Source: DASUMF01 sp040510575 (GTDB lineage: Bacteria; Actinomycetota; Acidimicrobiia; IMCC26256; DASPTH01). From it: a stretch of DNA of 12,399 nt. This document shows, in pieces, positions 1 through 5,984 of the stretch. Made by a program: the position numbers and the translations under genes. The stretch's first letter is position 1, and every line of letters begins with the position of its first letter. The notes under the pieces were generated by a model that saw only the letters and a list, made by a program, of their open reading frames with translations, had not been told where the DNA came from and made no database searches. The stretch is taken from the NCBI GenBank assembly GCA_040510575.1, contig JBEVIU010000022.1, forward strand, positions 1 through 12,399, written 5' to 3'.

Positions 1-405
1 GGCGTCGATGGCGCCATCCACCGCGGCGCGGGCCACGAGCTGCTCGACGCGTGCCGAGAGCTCGGCGGGTGCGCCTTCGGCGACGCCAAGGCCACGCCGG
101 CGTTCGCGCTCGCCACCCAGTACGTCATCCACACCGTGGGACCGATCTGGGAAGGTGGCCGCTCGGGCGAGGCGCGACTCCTCGCGAGCTGCTACCGACG
201 TTGCCTGGAGGTGGCCGACGAGCTGGGCGCCCGCTCAGTGGCGTTCCCGGCCATCAGCACCGGCGCCTACCGCTATCCGGTCGGCGAAGCCACCAAGATC
301 GCCGTCACCACGGTGCGCTCGACGATCACCAGCGTCGAGCTGGTGCGCTTCGTCTGCTTCGACCCCGCGGTGCACGAGCGCTACCTCCGCGAGCTCCGCA
401 CCTGA
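1..405 (+). CDS. Macro-domain protein (ADP-ribose/O-acetyl-ADP-ribose binding or hydrolysing), 5' part missing
   Basis: The reading frame is open from base 1 and ends in TGA, giving 134 visible residues of a macro domain. Visible hallmarks are GVDGAIHRGAG at residues 1-11 (the first ligand-binding loop), YVIHTVGP at 41-48, and FPAISTGAYRYP at 82-93 (the second, phosphate-binding loop). Macro domains of this type bind ADP-ribose, and many remove ADP-ribose from proteins or deacetylate O-acetyl-ADP-ribose in the cytoplasm. A single-domain member is about 170 residues, so roughly 35-40 N-terminal residues, including the start and the usual GDIT-like motif, lie before the window. The C-terminus follows the domain directly, with no extra module. 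It converges on the glyoxalase gene with only 12 bases between the stops. The fold is near certain; the substrate is not. Confidence 0.9.
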   Translation, partial: GVDGAIHRGAGHELLDACRELGGCAFGDAKATPAFALATQYVIHTVGPIWEGGRSGEARLLASCYRRCLEVADELGARSVAFPAISTGAYRYPVGEATKIAVTTVRSTITSVELVRFVCFDPAVHERYLRELRT

Positions 406-417
406 CCGACCGCGTGG

Positions 418-786
418 CTACAGCTCGATGAGGTAGCCGTCGGGATCGCTCACGTAGGCGTACGGGATCCCCGGCGCGTGGTTGCCCCGCTCGACGAGCT
501 TGCCGCCGGCCGCCTCCACCTCGACGATGGCGCGTTCGAGGTCGTCGCGGTGCTTCAAGCGGAAGCCGAAGTGGTCGACGCCACCGCGGGCGCCCGCGTC
601 CTCGGCCCGTTCCGCGTCCTCGTTGATCGTGATCGTGTCGTAGGCACCAGGTGTCCTGAGGAACACCATGGTGGGGCCCGAGCGGTACTGCTCCTCCATG
701 CCGAACACGGTCTCGTAGAACAACAGTGAGCGTTCGAGGTCGGCCACCACGATGTGGAGGTGCGTGAGGCCTTCGGTTTCGATCAT
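418..786 (-). CDS. Glyoxalase/VOC-fold metalloenzyme
   Basis: This 122-residue protein has one vicinal-oxygen-chelate unit pair, the usual size for glyoxalase/bleomycin-resistance/dioxygenase family members. It opens with THLHIVVADLERSLLFYETV (residues 8-27), the family's first beta strand and helix with FY before the G of the loop. Likely metal ligands are H9, H72 (in VDHFGF) and E121 near the C-terminus, after the typical SDPDGYLIEL ending at 113-122. The start was chosen at the ATG at 784-786, preceded by a G-rich stretch at 791-796. A longer in-frame reading would run into the VWA gene. It lies 37 bases downstream of the VWA gene on the same strand and may be cotranscribed with it. The substrate cannot be read from the sequence; a methylglyoxal-type lyase, an antibiotic-binding protein or a dioxygenase are all possible. 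Confidence 0.88.
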   Translation of the reverse strand: MIETEGLTHLHIVVADLERSLLFYETVFGMEEQYRSGPTMVFLRTPGAYDTITINEDAERAEDAGARGGVDHFGFRLKHRDDLERAIVEVEAAGGKLVERGNHAPGIPYAYVSDPDGYLIEL

Positions 787-823
787 CGTTCCCCCCGGTT
801 CGATGGGCTCGGGTACGTGGTCG

Positions 824-2845
824 TCAGCTGGCCCGGCGACTCGTCTTGCGGTGGTCGAGGAAGTCGACGAGCACGTAGTCGCCGAGGTTGTCGGCATTCG
901 TGAAGAAGGCACGACCGCCGTTCACGCTGGTCATGCGCTCGACGAAGTCACGCAGGTAGTAGCTCTCGTCGAGCATGAACGTGTTGATGCGGATGCCGTC
1001 ACGCGTGCACCGCATCACCTCTTTGAGGGTCTCTTCGATCGTCTCGTGCGACGGCGGGTACTGGAAGTACGGGTCGCCGCTCGGGAGGATGTGCGCAGTG
1101 GGCTCACCGTCGGTGACCATGATGATCTGTTTCGTGCCGCTCTGACGGCTGAGCTGCTTGCGGGCCAGCAGCAGGGCGTGGTGCATGTTCGTGCCCCACT
1201 CGAAGTCCCAGCTCATCTCCGGCAGCAGCTCGGGCTTCACTTCACGCGCCACGCGCCCGAACGACACGAGCCCGAAGTAGTCGCGCGGGAACTGGCTCGT
1301 GATGAGCGAGTGCAGCGCCATCGCGACCTTCTTGGCGGGCAGGAAGTTGTCGCGCATCGGCATCGACAACGACACGTCGAGCATCAGCACCGTCGCCGAG
1401 CGCGTGAGCAGCTCGGTACGTTCGACCTCGAAGTCGTCGGGCGAGAGCCGCACCGGCGTACCTGCGCCCGAGCGCCAGATCGCGTTCTTCACCGTCTCCT
1501 GCACGTTCAGGTGGAACGGGTCACCGAACTCGTACGGCTTGTGCTCGTGCGCGTGCTCGTTGCCCGCGCCCGTGCGCTCCACCTCGTGACGTCCCGCGCG
1601 GTCCTTGAGCAGCTTGCGGTAGATGTCGCTCAGCGCCTTGTTGCCGATGGCGCGGATCGCGCGGGGTGTGAGCTCGAGCCGACCCTCGCGCTGCTCGATG
1701 AGCCCTGCTTCCTCCAGCATCTTCGTGAGCTCACGGAGACGCGCAAGCGACTTCGCCGCGTCGTCACCCAACAGCTCGCGGGCGCGGTCGAGGTCGACTT
1801 CCGCCAGCTCGCCCGGCTGGGTGGCGGAACGCATGAGGTTCTCGAGGTCGTCGAGGTCACCGAGCGTGTCGAGCAGGCCGGGCATCTCGCCGAACTGCAG
1901 CGGGTTGTCGCCACTGAAGCGCTGTGAGCGGTCCCAGGGCAGGTTCGGGAACGCCTGCTGCAAGTTCTGCGACAGCTGCTCCACCTGCCAGCGAAGGTCC
2001 ATGTCCTCGAGCAATGAGTCGGACAGCGCCTGGAGCTGCGCGCGCTGCTCGGGTGACATCGAGTTCATGAGTTGTTGCATCTGCGCCATCGACTGCGCCA
2101 TCTGCTCCAGCAGCTCGTCGAGGGTCTGCGGGTTGCCCGGGAAGAATTCGCCGTGGCGGTCCATGAAGCCGTCGAAGTCGGGCTCCTCGCCGCGTTCACG
2201 CTGCTCGAGCATCTGGTTCAACTCGTTCATCATGTCTTTCATCTGCTGCATGCGCTCGGGGGTCAGGTTCTGCATGCCCTCGGCCATCTGGTTGAAGTAG
2301 CTCTGCATGAGCTGCTCCTTGAGCTGCTCCATCAGCTCTTCGAACCGTTGGCGCGCCGCGTCGTCCATGAAGTCGTAGTTCTGCAGCGCTTGCACCTTGC
2401 CCGCGAGGTCGGGCGGCATCATGTCGAGCTCCATGCGCCGGTTGTCGGCCGCGCCCTCGACGATCTCTTGACGGCGTTGGTCGCCCGACGCGGCGGCTTC
2501 GTCCACGCGTTGGTCGATGCCTTCGCGCTCCATGTCGACCACTTCGTCGAGCTGCTCCGCGATGTCGTCGTACACACCGCCGAGGTCGCGGTTCTCGAGC
2601 TCCTGACGACGGCGCTCGCGCAGCTGCTGCAGCATCTCGCGCAGCCCCATGAGCTCTTCGTTGTTCCGGTCGCGGAAGCCCTGCTGCATCATGCGACGAA
2701 GCGCGGCGTTGAGGTCACCGTGGTAGAGGAGGTCGTCGCTCATCTCGTCGAGCAGCGACTCCGCGTCGAGGTCGAAGCCGGTCTGGCTGCCGTCCCACGC
2801 CGAGTAGCGGTTGCCCGAGTCCTGCCCTCGCCGGAACCACTTCAT
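824..2845 (-). CDS. Large VWA-domain protein with Met/Gln-rich helical region, probable partner of the MoxR-type ATPase
   Basis: The protein has 673 residues. The C-terminal third is a von Willebrand A domain with a complete MIDAS metal site: D490-V-S492-L-S494, T552 in WGTN, and D579 in VTDG. The first ~420 residues are acidic, predicted mostly helical, and rich in Met, Gln, Glu and Leu, especially at 170-290. Residues 186-213 and 255-282 resemble each other (both QM...M...[TS]PE...Q), so this looks like an internal repeat. A His-rich patch (HAHEH) sits at 431-435. No signal peptide or membrane helix is visible, so it should be cytoplasmic. In known MoxR/VWA and ChlI/ChlD systems, such a protein is the metal-dependent adaptor that couples an AAA+ ATPase to its client; the ATPase at 3801-5201 fits that role. 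The ATG at 2843-2845 has a weak GAGG 8 bases upstream. The client is unknown. Confidence 0.9.
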   Translation of the reverse strand: MKWFRRGQDSGNRYSAWDGSQTGFDLDAESLLDEMSDDLLYHGDLNAALRRMMQQGFRDRNNEELMGLREMLQQLRERRRQELENRDLGGVYDDIAEQLDEVVDMEREGIDQRVDEAAASGDQRRQEIVEGAADNRRMELDMMPPDLAGKVQALQNYDFMDDAARQRFEELMEQLKEQLMQSYFNQMAEGMQNLTPERMQQMKDMMNELNQMLEQRERGEEPDFDGFMDRHGEFFPGNPQTLDELLEQMAQSMAQMQQLMNSMSPEQRAQLQALSDSLLEDMDLRWQVEQLSQNLQQAFPNLPWDRSQRFSGDNPLQFGEMPGLLDTLGDLDDLENLMRSATQPGELAEVDLDRARELLGDDAAKSLARLRELTKMLEEAGLIEQREGRLELTPRAIRAIGNKALSDIYRKLLKDRAGRHEVERTGAGNEHAHEHKPYEFGDPFHLNVQETVKNAIWRSGAGTPVRLSPDDFEVERTELLTRSATVLMLDVSLSMPMRDNFLPAKKVAMALHSLITSQFPRDYFGLVSFGRVAREVKPELLPEMSWDFEWGTNMHHALLLARKQLSRQSGTKQIIMVTDGEPTAHILPSGDPYFQYPPSHETIEETLKEVMRCTRDGIRINTFMLDESYYLRDFVERMTSVNGGRAFFTNADNLGDYVLVDFLDHRKTSRRAS

Positions 2846-2899
2846 GCGCTCGGCCTCATGCGCCCAAGCTACCCACTCGCGTCAGGGTGTCACCGTGGG

Positions 2900-3370
2900 T
2901 CATCCGGGAGTTGTCGCGCTCTCCGCCACCGCCTTCACGCGCTCCAGCGTCTGGCGCATGCCCTCGTCGTTCACCTTGCCGCGCTGGGTACCCCGCAGCT
3001 TCCAGTACATCCGGGTGCCGGCGTTGTCGCGCAGCTCGAACGACTCCGTCACGTCGGTGCCGCCGTTCGCCGGCTCGAACTGGTAACTCCACGTGTTGAT
3101 GGGCTTGTCGGCACTGCCCACTGCGAACGTGAACTCGCGGCCGGGCTCGCACGCGATCACGGTGCACTTCGTCCAGTAGGCGAGCCAGGTCATGCCCGTG
3201 CGGCGTACATGGCCGCGGAACCGGGCCCCGACCGCCGGGCCGGTCGCACCGTCGATCCACTCGGCTTCGAACGTCTCGGGGCTGAATCGCCCGGTGTTGG
3301 TGACATCGCTCACGAGCGCCCAGACCGCCTCGGGCGGGGCGTCGATGTGGAGGGTGACGGATCCACGCAT
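2900..3370 (-). CDS. SRPBCC (START/polyketide cyclase-like) ligand-binding protein
   Basis: This 156-residue protein opens with MRGSVTLHIDAPPEAVWALV, the first strand and helix typical of the SRPBCC superfamily. It continues with VTNTGRFSPETFEAEW and a W- and aromatic-rich middle (TWLAYWTKC, NTWSYQFEP), then ends in the long C-terminal helix (DEGMRQTLERVKAVAE) that closes the hydrophobic pocket. The length matches single-domain polyketide cyclase/dehydrase-family members, which bind lipids or other hydrophobic ligands; many have no known enzymatic activity. The ATG at 3368-3370 was preferred over upstream in-frame starts because it begins exactly at the fold and because a TACGCT hexamer lies 6 bases upstream, suggesting a leaderless transcript. 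It stops 54 bases before the VWA gene on the same strand and is probably cotranscribed with it. Confidence 0.86.
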   Translation of the reverse strand: MRGSVTLHIDAPPEAVWALVSDVTNTGRFSPETFEAEWIDGATGPAVGARFRGHVRRTGMTWLAYWTKCTVIACEPGREFTFAVGSADKPINTWSYQFEPANGGTDVTESFELRDNAGTRMYWKLRGTQRGKVNDEGMRQTLERVKAVAESATTPG

Positions 3371-3422
3371 GGCCGCAGCGTACGACTCGCGTTCTCGTCC
3401 TGCCGCCGAACAGAATGGCGAC
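3371..3422. promoter_or_regulatory. Divergent promoter region with two leaderless-type starts
   Basis: Only 52 bases separate the start codons of the SRPBCC gene (-) and the lipoprotein gene (+). Neither start has a Shine-Dalgarno sequence. On the minus strand TACGCT (3377-3382) ends 6 bases before the ATG; on the plus strand CAGAAT (3411-3416) ends 6 bases before the GTG. Both resemble -10 boxes placed so that transcription would begin at the start codon. I see no good -35 for either. Confidence 0.4.
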
Positions 3423-3797
3423 GTGGTCCGGGCCCGCTTGCTCCTCGTGGTCGTCGCCTTGGCGGTGCTCGCCACCGCGTGCTCCCGCGGCGACGAGGCG
3501 GGCAGCCTGCCCACGCCGAAGCCGGGGTTCTGCGAAGCCGCGCAGCGCTACGACACGCGGGTCGAGAAGGGCGCCAAGCTCGACGAGCAGATCACCATCG
3601 TCGAGAAGATGGAGCGCAACGCGCCGAAGGACGTGGCGGCAGACACCGCCACCTTTCTCCGCTCGTTGCAGAAGCTCGCCGAGGGCGACCGGTCGGTGGT
3701 CGACAACCCGAAGGTCGCCGACGCGGTGCACAACGTGAACCGCCGCGCCATCAATGGCTGCGAGTTCTTCAAGAAGGAAGTCGGCAGCGGCCTCTGA
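3423..3797 (+). CDS. Small predicted lipoprotein of unknown function
   Basis: From the GTG at 3423 this is a 124-residue protein. It starts with a basic tip (VVRAR) and a hydrophobic stretch (residues 6-19), followed by a lipobox-like LATAC with the lipidation cysteine at C20. The -3 position is Ala rather than Leu, so the lipobox is slightly degenerate. The mature part is charged, mostly helical in appearance, and has two further cysteines (C37 and C113) that could form a disulfide outside the membrane. In-frame ATG codons upstream (e.g. 3369) were rejected because they would bury the signal peptide behind a polar extension. I do not recognise the family. It is transcribed against its neighbours and ends 3 bases from the stop of the AAA+ ATPase, sitting inside what looks like an ATPase/VWA locus. 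Confidence 0.75.
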   Translation: MVRARLLLVVVALAVLATACSRGDEAGSLPTPKPGFCEAAQRYDTRVEKGAKLDEQITIVEKMERNAPKDVAADTATFLRSLQKLAEGDRSVVDNPKVADAVHNVNRRAINGCEFFKKEVGSGL

Positions 3798-3800
3798 CGA

Positions 3801-5201
3801 CTAGCCGCGGCCGCGGTAGGCGGCGCGGCCGCCGACGGCGTCCTTGTTGAGACGCTTCGAGAGGTGCAGCCCTTCGAGCACGAACTCGACCGCCGACGCG
3901 GTGCCGGCCGGCGTCTCGCCCACGTCGAGGTCGGCAAGCGTGGCGCGCAGCGCGGGCACGTCGGCGAGCAACTTCGCGTACTCCGACGACGCGATGTCCT
4001 CGCCCGTCACGACCACCTGTCCACCGTCGAACGCGGTCACCACGTCGGTGAGCTTCTCCGGACGGGTGCGGGCGCGGAACGTCTCGAGCACCGACGCGTT
4101 CACGATGCGGTCGAGCACCTGCTCCTCACGGCCGTCGTCGACGGTCTCGAACTCGAGCTTGCCCGCGGTGCTCGCGACCAGGGCTTCGAGGTCGCTCACA
4201 CGCGGCACCACTTCGCTCTCACCGTGGCGCAGCGAGCGGCGGGTCGCGTTGGCCACCAGCGTCTCGTAGTTCGCGATCGAGAGCCGCACCGACACGCCGG
4301 AGCGCTGGTTGATGTGCGGCGAGCGGCGAGCCTGCTGGCTCATCTCCGCCACGATCTCGGTCATGAAACCCGGCACCTGCACGTTGAGATCGTCGGCGGT
4401 GAGCGGGTGTGCCTCCTGCTTGATCACCGCGGCTTCGAGCTCTGCATCGAGCGGGTAGTGCGTCCGGATCTGCGCGCCGAAGCGGTCCTTCAGCGGCGTG
4501 ATGATGCGGCCGCGGTTCGTGTAGTCCTCGGGGTTGGCCGACGCGAGGAGCATCACGTCGATCGGGAGGCGGATCTTGTAGCCACGGATCTGCACGTCGC
4601 GCTCTTCGAGCACGTTGAGCAGACCGACCTGAATGCGCTCTGCGAGGTCGGGGAGCTCGTTGATCGAGAAGATGCCGCGGTTCGTGCGCGGGACGAGCCC
4701 GTAGTGGATGGTGAGCTCGTCGGAGAGGTAGCGACCCTCGGCCACCTTGATCGGGTCGACTTCGCCGATGAGGTCGGCGATCGACGTGTCGGGCGTGGCC
4801 AGCTTCTCGCCGAAGCGACGGTCGCGGTGCACCCACTCGATCGGCGTGTCGTCGCCGCGCTCGGCGATGAGCATGCGCGCGTGGTGCGAGACCGGCGCGT
4901 ACGGGTCGTCGTTGATCTCGCTGCCGGCGACGATGGGCATCCACTCGTCGAGCAACGCGGTGAGCGAACGGATCATGCGGGTCTTCGCCTGACCGCGTTC
5001 GCCGAGGAAGATCACGTCGTGTCCTGCGATGAGCGCGTTCTCGAGCTGCGGGAGAACGGTCTCCTCGTACCCGATGACGCCGTCGACGAGCTGCTGGCCC
5101 TCGGCGATGCGCGCGAGTGCGTTCTGGCGCACCTCTTCCTTGACCGGGCGCGAGGTCCAGCCGCTGGCCTTCAGCTCTCCGAGCGTTCCGGGACGTGACA
5201 T
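3801..5201 (-). CDS. MoxR/ChlI-type AAA+ ATPase
   Basis: The 466-residue protein begins MSRPGTLGELKASGW. It has a P-loop GERGQAKT (67-74), a Walker B-like strand IFSINELPDL (177-186), SANPEDYTNRG (221-231) as sensor 1, and PLKDRFG with R240 as a likely arginine finger. The layout matches the MoxR/magnesium-chelatase ChlI clade, whose hexamers remodel or insert metal into client proteins with a VWA partner; the VWA gene 1 kb downstream is the obvious partner. The Walker B aspartate position holds N181, followed by the catalytic E182. The C-terminal ~200 residues include a helical lid and a tail that fits no domain I can name. The ATG at 5199-5201 was chosen because GGGAG lies 9 bases upstream; the open frame further upstream overlaps the dismutase gene. 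Confidence 0.92.
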   Translation of the reverse strand: MSRPGTLGELKASGWTSRPVKEEVRQNALARIAEGQQLVDGVIGYEETVLPQLENALIAGHDVIFLGERGQAKTRMIRSLTALLDEWMPIVAGSEINDDPYAPVSHHARMLIAERGDDTPIEWVHRDRRFGEKLATPDTSIADLIGEVDPIKVAEGRYLSDELTIHYGLVPRTNRGIFSINELPDLAERIQVGLLNVLEERDVQIRGYKIRLPIDVMLLASANPEDYTNRGRIITPLKDRFGAQIRTHYPLDAELEAAVIKQEAHPLTADDLNVQVPGFMTEIVAEMSQQARRSPHINQRSGVSVRLSIANYETLVANATRRSLRHGESEVVPRVSDLEALVASTAGKLEFETVDDGREEQVLDRIVNASVLETFRARTRPEKLTDVVTAFDGGQVVVTGEDIASSEYAKLLADVPALRATLADLDVGETPAGTASAVEFVLEGLHLSKRLNKDAVGGRAAYRGRG

Positions 5202-5210
5202 ACGGCGGTG

Positions 5211-5270
5211 CTCCCGTGATCGAAGGATCGGTCCTTCGCGCAGGGTATCAGCGGTCCCGCGAACGGTTCC
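5211..5270 (-). promoter_or_regulatory. Predicted promoter, operator-like inverted repeat and ribosome-binding site of the AAA+ ATPase gene
   Basis: Reading the minus strand, GGAACC (5270-5265), a 17-base spacer and TACCCT (5247-5242) make a plausible promoter. Immediately downstream is a perfect inverted repeat, CGAAGGA-4 bases-TCCTTCG (5221-5238), which would overlap the expected transcription start. GGGAG (5211-5215) then lies 9 bases before the ATG. The repeat could be a repressor site or a leader hairpin. Confidence 0.45.
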
Positions 5271-5296
5271 GGGAGCGCCGCCGCACGTCCGCTTGG

Positions 5297-5863
5297 TCAG
5301 CCCTCCTCGATGATCCCGCACGCGATGCGCGCACCGCTGTTGCCCGTCGGGTCGGTGACGAGGTCGTCCTGGGCCGCGTGGATCACGAGCGCGCTTCCGT
5401 TGCCGTCGAAGATCGTCGACCAGCTCTGGGTGAGCGTGAACCGCCCGGTCGGCGTGTTCAGACGACCCGCTCCCGCCGGATTCACCGTGAGGTTCGGCAG
5501 GTCGCCCGCGTGTGCGCCGTGGGTCGGCGCGGGATTCGGCGCGACGAACGGGTTGTGATGGCTGCCTGCGCCCGCGAAGTTCGAGGCGCAACTCCCGGTG
5601 TTGTGCACGTGGATGCCGTGCAGGCCCTCACTCAAGCCCGTCGCCTTCACGTTGACGTGCACCGTGCCCGTCGCGTCCTCCGTGAACGTGGCGAAGCCGA
5701 CGGTGTCGCCTGCCAGGTTGGTGAGCGTCGCCGAGCCGTGCGACGCCCCGTTTCCAGCGCCCGCCGTCGCGGTCATGATCGCGAGCCCTCCGAGTGCGGT
5801 GAGCACGACCAATGCCGTCAAGGTGGGGAGTCGCACTCCCGACCACCGGTTCCGAGCTCTCAT
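5297..5863 (-). CDS. sodC: Exported Cu/Zn superoxide dismutase
   Basis: The 188-residue protein converts superoxide to oxygen and hydrogen peroxide outside the cytoplasmic membrane. All metal ligands can be matched to the family: Cu H85, H87 (GIHVH) and H162 (VIH); bridging H102 (GSHHNP); Zn H115, H118 and D121 (THGAHAGDLPNL). C92 and C182 form the conserved disulfide, and R179 in GNSGARIACG is the substrate-guiding arginine. Residues 11-35 are a hydrophobic segment after a basic start (MRARNRW), so a Sec signal peptide or an uncleaved anchor. The ATG at 5861-5863 was chosen because AAGGAG (5870-5875) stands 6 bases before it; the ATG seven codons upstream lies in a hairpin and has no such site. 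It sits between the neocarzinostatin-fold gene and the AAA+ ATPase on the same strand. Enzyme identity is nearly certain. Confidence 0.96.
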   Translation of the reverse strand: MRARNRWSGVRLPTLTALVVLTALGGLAIMTATAGAGNGASHGSATLTNLAGDTVGFATFTEDATGTVHVNVKATGLSEGLHGIHVHNTGSCASNFAGAGSHHNPFVAPNPAPTHGAHAGDLPNLTVNPAGAGRLNTPTGRFTLTQSWSTIFDGNGSALVIHAAQDDLVTDPTGNSGARIACGIIEEG

Positions 5864-5880
5864 GTCTGTCTCCTTCTCCT

Positions 5881-5901
5881 GCATCCGAGCGACGCGGATG
5901 C
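5881..5901 (-). promoter_or_regulatory. Perfect 7-bp inverted repeat in the sodC leader
   Basis: GCATCCG (5881-5887) and CGGATGC (5895-5901) are exact reverse complements around a 7-base loop. The repeat directly precedes the two AGGAG motifs of sodC, the nearer of which starts the gene. On the mRNA it would form a GC-rich stem touching the ribosome-binding region; as DNA it could be an operator. It sits in the 121-base gap after the neocarzinostatin-fold gene, so a weak terminator role is also possible, although no U-run follows. Confidence 0.45.
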
Positions 5902-5984
5902 GCCCTCTCTCCGACTGACGAGGAATCGGGGTCTCCGGGTGACAGGCGCGGCGAAATTCCCGTCGCGACCGGCTCGGACCAGGC

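Noticed and set aside
406..417. Terminator between the convergent macro-domain and glyoxalase genes
   Set aside because: The 12-base gap has no inverted repeat; any termination signal would have to lie inside the coding regions.
752..1927. Long plus-strand open frame (391 codons) opposite the VWA gene
   Set aside because: It is rich in His, Arg and Val with no domain, as expected from the antisense of a GC-rich gene; the minus strand has a full MIDAS motif.
2072..3850. Plus-strand open frame of 592 codons across the VWA, SRPBCC and lipoprotein genes
   Set aside because: It crosses three well-supported genes in both orientations and has no recognisable domain or start signal.
3864..5198. Plus-strand open frame of 444 codons opposite the AAA+ ATPase
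   Set aside because: Its His/Arg/Val/Glu-rich composition is the antisense shadow of the ATPase, which has all expected motifs.
824..5201. Anti-phage defence system built on the ATPase/VWA pair and the macro domain
   Set aside because: There is no nuclease, protease or toxin effector, and the surroundings are housekeeping-like with no sign of a defence island or mobile element.
5202..5591. N-terminal extension of the AAA+ ATPase frame
   Set aside because: It overlaps the dismutase gene and consists of Arg-rich sequence without a domain; GGGAG supports the start at 5201.
5864..5884. Upstream ATG of sodC, seven codons earlier
   Set aside because: It lies in a hairpin arm with no ribosome site before it, while AAGGAG is ideally placed for the second ATG.
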